From NCBI GenBank assembly GCA_905234855.1, contig CAJOIU010000007.1:51366-115365 (forward strand): DNA of 64,000 bases. The letters run 5' to 3'. Positions 17,258 through 25,771 of this stretch are shown one piece after another (the first letter of the stretch is position 1; each line of letters opens with the position of its first letter). Both the position numbers and the translations under genes were made by a program. Under the pieces are notes generated by a model, which saw only the letters and a program-made list of their open reading frames with translations, made no database searches and was not told the DNA's origin. The DNA comes from an uncultured Oscillospiraceae bacterium (GTDB lineage Bacteria > Bacillota > Clostridia > Oscillospirales > Oscillospiraceae).

Positions 17258-18410
17258 GATCAAAACGATGAACAATATCGCCCAGGCCGGACTGAACGTC
17301 CTCAGCGCCAAGGGCATCATGGTGAATGTGGACGCGGAGGATCCGGACGGTCTGCTGATCCGCTCCGCTAAGATCCACGATATGGCATTCGGCGATAAGC
17401 TTGCCGCCATCGGCCGCGCCGGCGTGGGGGTGGACAATGTCCCTATCGAACGCTGCACGGAAAAGGGCATCGTGGTCTTCAACGCGGCCGGTGCGAACGC
17501 GCAGGCGGTGGTGGAGCTGGCGATCTGCTCTCTGGTGCTTGCCTCCCGCAACATCATGGACGGCGCGTTCTGGGCCAAATCCCTGGCCGGACGCGAGGGG
17601 ATCGACGCCGAGGTGGAGGCGGGGAAAAAGAATTATGTCGGCCCGGAGATCATGGGCAAGACCCTCGGCATCATCGGCCTCGGCAACATCGGCTCCCGCA
17701 TCGCGAATGCCGCCATCGGCCTCGGCATGGACGTGATCGGCTATGATCCGTATATGTCTGTGGAGTCGGCATGGCGGATCTCCGGCGAGGTGCGTCACGC
17801 GGAGGATCTCGGCACCGTGTTCCGCAACTCCGACTATATCCTCATCCAGCTACACTTGACCGACAAAACGCGCGGTATGCTTGGCGCGGAGGCTTTCGCC
17901 CAGATGAAAAACGGCGTCCGCATCATCAACCTTGCCCGCGGCGGCCTTGTGGACACGGACGCCATTCTGGCGGCCATTGCCTCAGGCAAGGTGGCTCGCT
18001 ATGTTACGGATTTTCCCGATGATAAGCTCATCGGAGCGAAGGGTGTCGTGGCCTTCCCGCATCTCGGCGCGTCCACGCCGGAGAGCGAGGAAAAATGCGC
18101 TGTCATGGCGGCGCAGGAGCTGGCCGACTATCTCATGGACGGCAATACCAAAAACGCCATCAACCTCCCCGATGTGAATCTCGACCGGGCGGGGGAGGGT
18201 CGCATCTGCGTGATCCATATGAACGTCCCCCGCATGATCAACGGATTTTTGGATATCATCGGCGAGGAAAACATGAACGTAGCCCACATGATCAACAAGG
18301 CCAAGGGCGATATCGCCTATACCATCATCGACGTGGATTCCCCCGTCACCAAGGACATGGCGGAGAAAATCGCCGCCATGCCCCATGTGCGCCGCGTCCG
18401 CGTGCTGTAA
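17250..18410 (+). CDS. serA: D-3-phosphoglycerate dehydrogenase with ACT domain
   Basis: 386 residues. It oxidises 3-phosphoglycerate to 3-phosphohydroxypyruvate with NAD+, the first step of serine synthesis. The NAD loop GKTLGIIGLGNIGSRIANAA starts near residue 136. Catalytic Arg, Glu and His lie in NLARGGLVDTDAI, the DFPDDKL stretch and FPHLGASTPESEEKCA. The C-terminal ~75 residues (RICVIHMNVPRMINGFLDII and on) form an ACT domain, pointing to serine feedback. Length is that of the short SerA class without the intervening ASB domain. ATG 17250 overlaps the serC end and is preceded by TGAGGT. Confidence 0.96.
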   Translation: MYEIKTMNNIAQAGLNVLSAKGIMVNVDAEDPDGLLIRSAKIHDMAFGDKLAAIGRAGVGVDNVPIERCTEKGIVVFNAAGANAQAVVELAICSLVLASRNIMDGAFWAKSLAGREGIDAEVEAGKKNYVGPEIMGKTLGIIGLGNIGSRIANAAIGLGMDVIGYDPYMSVESAWRISGEVRHAEDLGTVFRNSDYILIQLHLTDKTRGMLGAEAFAQMKNGVRIINLARGGLVDTDAILAAIASGKVARYVTDFPDDKLIGAKGVVAFPHLGASTPESEEKCAVMAAQELADYLMDGNTKNAINLPDVNLDRAGEGRICVIHMNVPRMINGFLDIIGEENMNVAHMINKAKGDIAYTIIDVDSPVTKDMAEKIAAMPHVRRVRVL

Positions 18411-18423
18411 TAGCGGAAAACCG

Positions 18424-18466
18424 CAGCCAAGATCGACCAATGCATCGGTCTTGGCTGTATTTTATT
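18424..18466 (+). terminator. Terminator of serC-serA
   Basis: A 12-bp stem with one G-U pair (18424-18435 with 18446-18457) is followed by TATTTTATT. Confidence 0.75.
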
Positions 18467-18474
18467 CGGGAGAG

Positions 18475-18543
18475 GTTACAATTTAGATACAAATAATATC
18501 AAATTTATGTTGCGTGGTGGAGGGATTCGTGATAAACTGTAAC
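18475..18543 (+). promoter_or_regulatory. Upstream region of the SLH/NlpC gene with GTTACAA and TGTAAC elements
   Basis: The AT-rich 140-bp gap before 18597 holds GTTACAA (18475-18481) and TGTAAC (18538-18543), opposite orientations of a motif that also occurs before genes at 27269, 49803 and 52861. A -10-like TATAAC sits at 18552-18557 but has no convincing -35. A regulatory role is only a suggestion. Confidence 0.25.
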
Positions 18544-18596
18544 AGAATGTGTATAACTATGTCTGCGTGCGGCCGAAAGCTGCTAACGGAGGTACT

Positions 18597-21500
18597 ATGG
18601 ATATGCTGAAAAAGCTGACAGCGCTGGCGCTCGTGCTGGTTTTGCTGTTTTCGATGGGAGGCTCATTCGCGCTGGCGGGAGAGGAGGCGCCGTTGGAGAC
18701 AGTGCCGCCGGAGCCGATCGGCGGGGAGGAGCTTCCGACCGAAACATTGCTGCCGGAGCCGCTGGAGGAGCCGTCGGAGCCGACGACGGAGGAACTGATG
18801 CCGGAGGACGAGCTTCCAGCGCCGGAGACGGCGGAGGAAGCGGAGGCGTCTGACCCTGTCGAAGCAGAGCCTGTGGAGACTGCTCCCACGGAGGTCGTGC
18901 CTATAGAGGCTGAGCCTGTCGGAGATGACCCTGTCGAAGCGGAGCCGGCCGAGACCGAACCTGTAGAAGATGAACCTTTCGAGGCCGAAGCTACGGAGAC
19001 CGAACCTGCGGAGACCGAACCTGCGGAGGCTGAGACTGTGACGGCGGAGGCGGAGCCGGTGGAAGCGGCGGATGAGGCTGATCTTTCTCAATCCCGTCCA
19101 TGGATCGAGCCGGGCAATACCACTGCGGAGATCCTCGGCGGTGGCCGGTATCTGACCGCCGATGACGCGCTGTATTATATTGAAGGCGGCCTGTGGCGTG
19201 AGCGCGGCGGACGGACGGAATTTCTGACCTCCGAGGCCGACGGGAACCTGAACCTTGCCGACGGCTGGCTGTATTACACGACCGCAGCGGGCAGCGTCAT
19301 GCGGCTTCCCGCTGCGGGCGGCACGGCTGAGACGGTTTATGCCTTCGGCGCCTACATACGGCAGCTTTACGTCATGGGCGGGGAATTGCGCTTCCTCTCC
19401 GGCGGCAGCGTGTATTCCTATGACACGGAAACCGGCGCGCAGGAGAAGCTTGCCGCGCCTGCCAATGCCGTGGGGCTGATCCCCACGCCTTACGGCAATA
19501 TCTATCTCACCGGCGACCTGTTCCACTATACCGTTTGGGCGGAGCGGGAAGCGGTCTGCTCCGATGTGGAGCGGTGCTATGTTGATGGCGGGTATCTCGT
19601 GGCGGTGATCGGCGGCGAGACGAAACAGGCGGAGCTTGCCGCTTTGTTCGAAGGCGACTTCCGGCTGACAGACTACCGCCTCCATGCAGAGTCGGCGGAT
19701 AACGGTCTTTCCGTGGAGGAACAGCTCGCACGGGAGGCGGCGTATCTGGAATCGGACGAATATCTTGCCCATGAGGACGCCTTGGAGCTGGCAGCGGACG
19801 GCGTCGGATACTACACGGCCACCAACGGCAATATCGCCTATACGGCGACCCTCGACGCGGATCAGAAAAATATCACCCTCCGGGCTCGCCAGATGCTGGA
19901 GGTGGAGTGGACACCCCTGCAATGGCGCTATTCTTGGGGCGGCGACGACGATTCCTATCTGAACTCCAATTCGTGGGGCACGGGCATCACCGCAACCGAC
20001 GGCACCAAGACCTACGGCTATTTCGAGGCTGGCGAGACCTATCGGGGCATCCCCTATTCCCAAGCGGTGTTTACCGGCTATGTGGGATGGGATATCTCCA
20101 TCACGGGGTTTGTGGAGGCTGTGAACGATTCCTCCAGCAGATTCTATTCCGGGTATTCGACCTACAGCCGAACGGCGCCTTATTACGGCAGCGACTGCTC
20201 GGGCTTCGTTTCGTGGGCATGGGATCTAAGCAGCCGCTGCACATGCACGAGCCTGCTGAAATACTCCTATCGGGTGGACAACGCCATCAGCAATCTGCGC
20301 GTGGGCGACAGCCTCAATAACCCCAATAGCCACGTCGTCCTCGTCACCAACATCGGCTACGACGCAAACGGCAATGTCTGCTCCGTGGAGATCACCGAGC
20401 AGACCCCCGCGAAGATGCGCGTCACCTGCTATGGCGAGCTGCTGCCCGGCCGGGAGTATGACGCCCGCGACTCTCTCAGCGCGATCCAGAGCTACTATTT
20501 CAACCGGGGCTACAGCATCTATCGCCGGAACCCCTCCAACGGCAGCGTGAGCTTCCATGAAAGCTCTGCGGTGAATCTGAGCGAAAGCGGCTATGCCCCT
20601 GCTCCCCAGATCTCTGTGGAAGTGAACGAGGGCGGCACCGCCAAGGTGGTCAGCCTGACGCATCCCGTGAAGAACGCAGTGATCTATTACACCACAGACG
20701 GCTCCACGCCCACGAAAAACAGTACCAAATACACCGGGTCCTTCGAGGTGAAGCAGAAGACCACCGTGAAGGCCATCGCCGTCTGCGGGAAGCCATATAC
20801 CGGCAGCTATACGCTGACCTACGCGATCTCCGTATCCCGTGCGGAGCAGCCCTTTGTGGTGCTGCTGGACGGCGATATGCAGGACGAATACGTTTCTTCC
20901 GGCTCCAAGATCACCATTATCAATAACGCCGGGGATACGATCTATTACACCACGGACGGCTCCGCGCCCTCTCTCAAAAGCAAAAAGGCTCCCGCGGAGG
21001 GGATCACCGTAACGAAGGATATGACCCTCAAGGCGGTGGCGTATTCTAAATCCGATCTTGTCAGCAAAGCGGTGACGCTGAAGGTGAAGATCGGAAGCTT
21101 CCTGCAGATAACGGCGGAAAACGGTTCCGGGGGCTATATTTCCCCGGGAGGCTATATCAGCGTTTTGAAGGGATCGAACTACACATTCAAGATCGAGCCG
21201 CTGGAGCACTATCAGATCGCCGATGTGCTGGTGGACGGAAAGAGCGTGGGAAAGGTAACGAGCTATACCTTCAAAAACGTCACGGCCAAGCATACCATCA
21301 GCGCGAAATTTGCGGTCGATCTGCCCTTTAAGGATGTGAAAGCCGGCCAGTGGTTTGCTTCCGACGTGGCCTTCGTTTATGCCCATAACCTGTTCGCGGG
21401 AACGAGCGAAACAGCCTTTTCGCCCTCCACGCCCATGAACCGGGGCATGTTCATCACCGTGCTTGGCCGCTTTGCCGGAAACGGCGAATGGAAGGATCTG

Positions 21501-22127
21501 GAGAGCTGGTCGGGCATCCTCGGCGTTACGAACGGCAGTCATATCGCCATTCGGAACCTCACGAATACCAGCGATACCAGCGTGATCCTTGCCCAGACGG
21601 GGGCGGTGGGAGCCCATGTGACCGTCCGCACCATCGTGCGCAGCGAAAACAGTTTGGACGGCGCTACATGGTTCGGCGTGACCTATAACAACACAAAGGG
21701 CTTTATGCGCTCGGTCTCGGCGGACGGGAATAACAAGCGGCTGCTGTATGTGTATACAGGCGCGTTCACCGACCTGCCGGACGGCGCGTATTATACCGGC
21801 TATGCCCAATGGGCGAATATCTTCGGCCTTATGAACGGTGTGTCGAACACGAGCTTTGCTCCGAAGAGCGAGATCTCCCGGCAGGACATCTGCGTAATGA
21901 TGTACCGCTATCTGACGAACTATCTCGGTCGTGAGCTGTCCTCACAGTCCTCGACCTTCAAGGACGACAGCTCCATCGCCGGGTATGCCAAGACTGCGGT
22001 CTATGCGATGAAGAATATCGGCGTCGTAAACGGCTATCAGGATGGTACCTTCCGTCCCCGCGGCAGCGCCACCCGCGCCGAGGTCGCCAAGATGTTCGCA
22101 AGTCTTTACAACTATCTTTACGGCTGA
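18597..22127 (+). CDS. Large SLH-anchored surface protein with NlpC/P60-like and chitobiase-like domains
   Basis: 1176 residues. The layout is a signal peptide (about 1-28), a ~140-residue acidic region of EP/AEPVE/TEP repeats like a wall-spanning stalk, and a ~300-residue beta-rich part with YY/WLYYT strands resembling a DUF5050-type propeller. Then follows an NlpC/P60-like peptidase region with Cys534 in YYGSDCSGFVSWAWDL and His579 in NPNSHVVLVTNIG. Two chitobiase-type beta modules (YYTTDGSTPTKNS near 695; YYTTDGSAPSLKS near 785) and three SLH repeats (near 905, 1055, 1120) end the protein; an SH3-like insert separates SLH1 from SLH2. It likely acts on or binds peptidoglycan while held on the surface. 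The start ATG 18597 follows GGAGGT. Confidence 0.85.
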   Translation: MDMLKKLTALALVLVLLFSMGGSFALAGEEAPLETVPPEPIGGEELPTETLLPEPLEEPSEPTTEELMPEDELPAPETAEEAEASDPVEAEPVETAPTEVVPIEAEPVGDDPVEAEPAETEPVEDEPFEAEATETEPAETEPAEAETVTAEAEPVEAADEADLSQSRPWIEPGNTTAEILGGGRYLTADDALYYIEGGLWRERGGRTEFLTSEADGNLNLADGWLYYTTAAGSVMRLPAAGGTAETVYAFGAYIRQLYVMGGELRFLSGGSVYSYDTETGAQEKLAAPANAVGLIPTPYGNIYLTGDLFHYTVWAEREAVCSDVERCYVDGGYLVAVIGGETKQAELAALFEGDFRLTDYRLHAESADNGLSVEEQLAREAAYLESDEYLAHEDALELAADGVGYYTATNGNIAYTATLDADQKNITLRARQMLEVEWTPLQWRYSWGGDDDSYLNSNSWGTGITATDGTKTYGYFEAGETYRGIPYSQAVFTGYVGWDISITGFVEAVNDSSSRFYSGYSTYSRTAPYYGSDCSGFVSWAWDLSSRCTCTSLLKYSYRVDNAISNLRVGDSLNNPNSHVVLVTNIGYDANGNVCSVEITEQTPAKMRVTCYGELLPGREYDARDSLSAIQSYYFNRGYSIYRRNPSNGSVSFHESSAVNLSESGYAPAPQISVEVNEGGTAKVVSLTHPVKNAVIYYTTDGSTPTKNSTKYTGSFEVKQKTTVKAIAVCGKPYTGSYTLTYAISVSRAEQPFVVLLDGDMQDEYVSSGSKITIINNAGDTIYYTTDGSAPSLKSKKAPAEGITVTKDMTLKAVAYSKSDLVSKAVTLKVKIGSFLQITAENGSGGYISPGGYISVLKGSNYTFKIEPLEHYQIADVLVDGKSVGKVTSYTFKNVTAKHTISAKFAVDLPFKDVKAGQWFASDVAFVYAHNLFAGTSETAFSPSTPMNRGMFITVLGRFAGNGEWKDLESWSGILGVTNGSHIAIRNLTNTSDTSVILAQTGAVGAHVTVRTIVRSENSLDGATWFGVTYNNTKGFMRSVSADGNNKRLLYVYTGAFTDLPDGAYYTGYAQWANIFGLMNGVSNTSFAPKSEISRQDICVMMYRYLTNYLGRELSSQSSTFKDDSSIAGYAKTAVYAMKNIGVVNGYQDGTFRPRGSATRAEVAKMFASLYNYLYG

Positions 22128-22144
22128 CGGCCGGATAACAGGAA

Positions 22145-22195
22145 CCCCTCTTGCCGAGGGAGCATAGAATGCTCTGACGGCAAGGGGGGATTTTT
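22145..22195 (+). terminator. Terminator-like hairpin carrying the ribosome site of the 22196 gene
   Basis: The outer 12-bp stem (22145-22156 with 22178-22189, one G-U) encloses a second stem (22160-22165 with 22169-22174). ATTTTT follows and then the ATG at 22196. The GGGGGG Shine-Dalgarno (22184-22189) is in the 3' arm. A TAGAAT at 22165-22170 inside the hairpin could be a -10 element whose transcript would start just before the 3' arm. Confidence 0.65.
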
Positions 22196-22441
22196 ATGGA
22201 TCTGGAACAAGCTGCGCGGCAGCTCATGGCTGGAAAAAACGGCGCGGCGCTGCAGCAAATCACACAGTCGCAGGAGGGAGCAAGGCTCGCCGCGCGTTTT
22301 GACGGCGCAAAGCTGGAGCGGGCGGCGCAGGCGGGGGATACGCAGGTGCTGGCAGCGCTTTTGAAGGATGTGCTTTCCACGCCGGAGGGCCGCAGCTTTG
22401 CGGCGCAGGTGCAGAAGGCGGTGGACGGTCATGGACGGTGA
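22196..22441 (+). CDS. Small conserved-looking protein, first of a three-gene unknown cluster
   Basis: 81 residues, mostly Ala/Gln-rich helix with no signal peptide or membrane segment. The tail LLKDVLSTPEGRSFAAQVQK resembles the start of the next product (MLQSVLSDPEQMAQITRMAQ), so the two may be related. The GGGGGG ribosome site is 6 nt before the ATG but buried in the hairpin at 22145-22195. The gene overlaps the next one by 11 bases, so the cluster is translationally coupled. I do not recognise a named family; a sporulation or envelope role is only a guess from neighbours. Confidence 0.7.
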   Translation: MDLEQAARQLMAGKNGAALQQITQSQEGARLAARFDGAKLERAAQAGDTQVLAALLKDVLSTPEGRSFAAQVQKAVDGHGR

Positions 22442-22808
22442 TATCGGCGCGATGCTCCAGTCGGTGCTGTCCGATCCGGAGCAGATGGCGCAGATCACCC
22501 GGATGGCGCAGGGCCTGATGCAGGCGCAGCCTGCGCCATCCGCGCCGCCGCAGGAGGTCGGAAGCCCACCCCCTGCCGCCGGAGGACAGACGTCCTTTTC
22601 GGAGGGAGAGGCAAAGCTTCTGTCTTCGCTGGGGAGCCTGTTTTCGCAGAACGGGGGGAAAAGCCGCTCCACGGCGCTGCTCGTTGCCATGCGGCCATAT
22701 ATGAAGCCCGAAAAGCAGGAAAAGCTCGACCGCGCCATGAAGCTCGCGCAGATGTTCCATATCGTCAGCGCGGTCATGCAGCAGTTGGGAGGCGGTCATG
22801 GCCTATAG
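22431..22808 (+). CDS. Small helical protein of unknown function, second of cluster
   Basis: 125 residues from ATG 22431, inside the end of the previous gene. An N-terminal helix (MLQSVLSDPEQMAQITRMAQ) is followed by a Pro/Ala/Gln linker (about 30-60) and a C-terminal helical domain: EAKLLSSLGSLFSQNGGKSR, then ALLVAMRPYMKPEKQEKLDR and AMKLAQMFHIVSAVMQQL. The RPYxxPEKxEKLDRAMKL type of segment occurs in small clostridial proteins of unknown role. There is no export signal. The stop overlaps the next start by 11 bases. Confidence 0.72.
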   Translation: MDGDIGAMLQSVLSDPEQMAQITRMAQGLMQAQPAPSAPPQEVGSPPPAAGGQTSFSEGEAKLLSSLGSLFSQNGGKSRSTALLVAMRPYMKPEKQEKLDRAMKLAQMFHIVSAVMQQLGGGHGL

Positions 22809-23067
22809 CGGGGAATACGGACGCCGGAGACAGGCGCGGGAAGCGCCGTCGGAGGAGACGGCGCCGCCCCGGAGTGAGACGGCGCCGCAGCCGCGCAGGA
22901 CGGAGGAGAAGCGTATGCTGCCCGATCTGAACAGCCTTTTTCAAAGAGTCGAGGCCGCCGGCATGGATACCGACGACCTCCTCATGGCGCTCATTCTGTT
23001 TTTGATGTACCGCGAGAGCGGCGATGTGGATCTCCTCATCCTGCTGGGTGTGATGCTGCTGGGGTAA
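22798..23067 (+). CDS. Small protein with hydrophobic C-terminus, third of cluster
   Basis: 89 residues. The first ~40 residues are charged and Pro/Arg/Glu-rich. The rest (DTDDLLMALILFLMYRESGD then VDLLILLGVMLLG) makes two short hydrophobic helices split by an acidic turn, suggesting a small membrane-associated or oligomerising protein. It overlaps the preceding gene by 11 bases, so all three small genes should be made together. It ends six bases from the converging trpS gene, with no obvious terminator between them. Function is unknown. Confidence 0.7.
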   Translation: MAYSGEYGRRRQAREAPSEETAPPRSETAPQPRRTEEKRMLPDLNSLFQRVEAAGMDTDDLLMALILFLMYRESGDVDLLILLGVMLLG

Positions 23068-23073
23068 ACGTGT

Positions 23074-24087
23074 TTAAGTCCGCGGCACGAGACCGACCTT
23101 CTTATAGACCTTGCGCAGTGTCTTGTTCGCGATATACGACGCCTTATCCGCGCCGGACTTGCAGAGAGCTTCCAGATAGCTCTTGTCCTTCATGAGGCGC
23201 TGCGCCTCCTCGCGGATAGGGCGGAGCATTTCGATCACGGAATCGCCCACGGCAGTCTTGAAGGCGCCGTAGCCCTGCCCGGTAAATTCGGTCTCGATGT
23301 CCTCAAAGCTCTTACCGGTGCAGCTCGCGTAGATCTGCATGAGATTCGCCACGCCGGGCTTACGCTCGGGGTCGTAGCGGACGCAATGCTCGTCGGTATC
23401 GCTGTCGGTGACGGCGCGTTTGAATTTGCGCGCGATGTCCTCCGGCCGATCCATGAGGCAGACGCGGCCGTTTCCGATATCGTCCGACTTCGACATCTTG
23501 CTGGCGGGATCGAGCAGATCCATGACCCGGGCGCCAACCTTGGGAATGTACGGCTCGGGGATCTTGAAGGTTTCGCTGTAGAGGTTGTTGAACCGCTGCG
23601 CCACATCCCGGGTCAGCTCCACATGCTGCTTCTGATCATCGCCCACGGGGACATAGTCAGGCTGATACAGAAGGATATCTGCCGCCATGAGGGCGGGATA
23701 GGTGAATAGGCCGCCGTTTATGTTGTCGGCGTTTTTCTTGGATTTGTCCTTGAACTGGGTCATGCGGCTCAGCTCGCCGAACATGGTATAGCAGTTCAGC
23801 ACCCAGCCAAGCTCCGCGTGAGCGGGAACATGGGACTGGATGAACAGGGTGTTTTTCTCCGGGTCGAGGCCGCAGGCAACGTATTGGGCAAGCTGCTCCA
23901 GCGTACGTCGGCGCAGATCGGCGGGATTCTGGCGGGTGGTGAGGGCGTGCAGGTCGGCCATGAAGTAATAGCAATCGAACTGCTCGGCGCGTTCCGCCCA
24001 GTTTTTGATCGCGCCGAGATAGGAGCCGAGGGTAAGATCCCCGGAGGGCTTGATGCCCGAGAGCATGACTTTCTTCTTTTCGTCCAT
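23074..24087 (-). CDS. trpS: Tryptophanyl-tRNA synthetase
   Basis: 337 residues, normal bacterial length. This class I synthetase charges tRNA-Trp. The HIGH-like motif is in GIKPSGDLTLGSYLGAIKNW near residue 11, the TrpRS-specific MADLHALT follows, and KMSKS is in DPASKMSKSDDIGNGR near 200. The start is ATG 24087; the longer frame to 24372 runs across the trpS and gltX promoters and into gltX on the other strand. It diverges from gltX, and the two promoters share -35 bases. No T-box leader is visible. Confidence 0.97.
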   Translation of the reverse strand: MDEKKKVMLSGIKPSGDLTLGSYLGAIKNWAERAEQFDCYYFMADLHALTTRQNPADLRRRTLEQLAQYVACGLDPEKNTLFIQSHVPAHAELGWVLNCYTMFGELSRMTQFKDKSKKNADNINGGLFTYPALMAADILLYQPDYVPVGDDQKQHVELTRDVAQRFNNLYSETFKIPEPYIPKVGARVMDLLDPASKMSKSDDIGNGRVCLMDRPEDIARKFKRAVTDSDTDEHCVRYDPERKPGVANLMQIYASCTGKSFEDIETEFTGQGYGAFKTAVGDSVIEMLRPIREEAQRLMKDKSYLEALCKSGADKASYIANKTLRKVYKKVGLVPRT

Positions 24088-24147
24088 GATGATATTCCGC
24101 TTTCCACGGCGCATGAGCTGCGCCGTTATGTTTTCGTTCGATTTATA

Positions 24148-24199
24148 ATAATACCATATCGCATTGACCCTTGACAAGCGGGAAAGAATAAAATAACAT
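24148..24199. promoter_or_regulatory. Back-to-back promoters of trpS and gltX sharing one -35 element
   Basis: For gltX, TTGACA (24171-24176) and TAACAT (24194-24199) are 17 nt apart. For trpS on the minus strand, TTGTCA (24177-24172) and TATTAT (24153-24148) are 18 nt apart. The two -35 hexamers overlap in the same TTGACAA, so polymerase should occupy only one direction at a time. Confidence 0.65.
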
Positions 24200-24241
24200 G
24201 GTATGGCATTGAAACCAACGACCGAACAGGAGAAACCATCC

Positions 24242-25714
24242 ATGGACGAGAAGTTTTTTGAAGAGCTGGAGGCTCGCATCCCCGTCGGCGAGGTGCGCAC
24301 CCGTTTTGCGCCGAGCCCCACGGGGTATATGCATGTCGGCAACCTGCGGACGGCGCTGTATACATGGTGCATCGCGCGGCATTACGGCGGCAAGTTCCTG
24401 CTCCGCATCGAGGATACCGACCAGAACCGCCTCGTAGCCGACGCGACGGACGTGATCTATAAAACCTTGACCGACTGCGGTCTCGATTGGGATGAGGGGC
24501 CGGATAAGGGCGGCCCTGTGGGACCATATATCCAAACCGAGCGCCGGGGGCTGTATCTGCCCTATGCCAAGCGGCTTGTGGAGCGGGGACATGCCTATTA
24601 CTGCTTCTGTGAAAAGACCGAGTCCGAGGAGGACAGCGGCTCCTTCGAGCGGGAGGACGATCCCTGCCGCGGTCTCGACGCCGCGGAGGTGCGGCGTCGC
24701 CTTGACGCGGGTATGCCCTTCGTTATCCGCCAGAAGATCCCCCATGAGGGGACAACGACCTTCCACGACGAGATATTCGGCGACGTGACCGCGCCGAATA
24801 AGGATCTGGACGATCAGGTGCTCATAAAGCGCGACGGTCTGCCGACCTACAACTTTGCGAACGTCATCGATGATCACCTTATGGGTATCACCCATGTCGT
24901 CCGCGGCTCCGAATACCTTTCCAGTTCTCCGAAGTATAATCTTCTCTATGAGGGCTTCGGCTGGGAGGTGCCGAAATACGTCCATTGCTCGCCCGTCATG
25001 CGCGACGCCCACAACAAGATGTCGAAGCGTCACGGCGACCCCTCTTATGAAGACCTGCTGGAGCGGGGCTATCTGCGGGAGGCGATCGTGAACTACGTCG
25101 CCCTGCTGGGCTGGGCGCCCAAGGGTGAGCGTGAGATCTTCAATATCCGCGAGCTGGCGGAGGCCTTCGATCTTTCCGGTATCTCCAAGAGTCAGGCGAT
25201 TTTCGATATCGATAAGCTCACCCATTTCAACAGCGAATACATCCGCGCCATGACGCCGGAGGCCTTTGCTGCCGTGGCGGAGCCGTATATCCGGCAGACA
25301 GTGAAAAATCCGGCCATTGACCCGGCGGCCGTCGCTGCGCTTTTGCAGCAGCGCACCGAGGTTCTGACCGATATCCCCGGCAAGCTTGGCTTTTTCGACG
25401 CGCTGCCTGAGTATGACACGGCGCTCTATGTCCATAAAAAATCCAAGACGGACGAGGCGGTTTCGAAGGAGATGCTGACCGCGGCGATCCCTGTGTTGGA
25501 GGCCGTGGAGGTATGGGACGACGAGCATATCCACGACGCGCTCGTTTCCCTCGCGGAGGCGCTTGAGGTCAAAAACGCCAAGCTCATGTGGCCGGTTCGC
25601 ATCGCTGTGACAGGAACCGCCGTCACGCCGGGCGGCGCGGTGGAGATCTGCCGCATCCTCGGCAAGAACGAAACGCTGCGGCGCCTGCGGGACGGTTTGG
25701 CGCGGCTGTCATGA
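24242..25714 (+). CDS. gltX: Glutamyl-tRNA synthetase
   Basis: 490 residues. It charges tRNA-Glu (and possibly tRNA-Gln where an amidotransferase is used). The HIGH motif is in RFAPSPTGYMHVGNLRTALY and KMSKR in NKMSKRHGDPSYEDLLERGY. The C-terminal helical anticodon-binding part is complete. The start ATG 24242 is chosen because AGGAG lies 9 nt upstream and the promoter -10 ends at 24199, so the in-frame ATG 24203 would be almost at the transcript start. Its terminator hairpin merges with the ypeB ribosome site. Confidence 0.97.
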   Translation: MDEKFFEELEARIPVGEVRTRFAPSPTGYMHVGNLRTALYTWCIARHYGGKFLLRIEDTDQNRLVADATDVIYKTLTDCGLDWDEGPDKGGPVGPYIQTERRGLYLPYAKRLVERGHAYYCFCEKTESEEDSGSFEREDDPCRGLDAAEVRRRLDAGMPFVIRQKIPHEGTTTFHDEIFGDVTAPNKDLDDQVLIKRDGLPTYNFANVIDDHLMGITHVVRGSEYLSSSPKYNLLYEGFGWEVPKYVHCSPVMRDAHNKMSKRHGDPSYEDLLERGYLREAIVNYVALLGWAPKGEREIFNIRELAEAFDLSGISKSQAIFDIDKLTHFNSEYIRAMTPEAFAAVAEPYIRQTVKNPAIDPAAVAALLQQRTEVLTDIPGKLGFFDALPEYDTALYVHKKSKTDEAVSKEMLTAAIPVLEAVEVWDDEHIHDALVSLAEALEVKNAKLMWPVRIAVTGTAVTPGGAVEICRILGKNETLRRLRDGLARLS

Positions 25715-25729
25715 TTTTCTAACAGAATA

Positions 25730-25771
25730 ACGCCTCTTTTCGGATATGCTAACCGGGAAGAGGTGTTTTTT
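25730..25771 (+). terminator. gltX terminator merged with the ypeB ribosome site
   Basis: A 14-bp stem (25730-25743 with 25753-25766, three G-U pairs) is followed by six T (25766-25771) and directly by ATG 25772. The Shine-Dalgarno GAAGAGG (25757-25763) is in the 3' arm. TATGCT at 25745-25750 in the loop could be a -10 element giving a transcript that starts within the hairpin and leaves the ribosome site free. Confidence 0.7.

Noticed and set aside
18840-19070. Repeat tract resembling a tandem DNA repeat
   Set aside because: The units are degenerate and in frame; they encode the Glu-Pro stalk of the surface protein.
20226-21809. 527-codon minus-strand frame under the SLH/NlpC gene
   Set aside because: Same antisense artefact; the plus strand has complete domains here.
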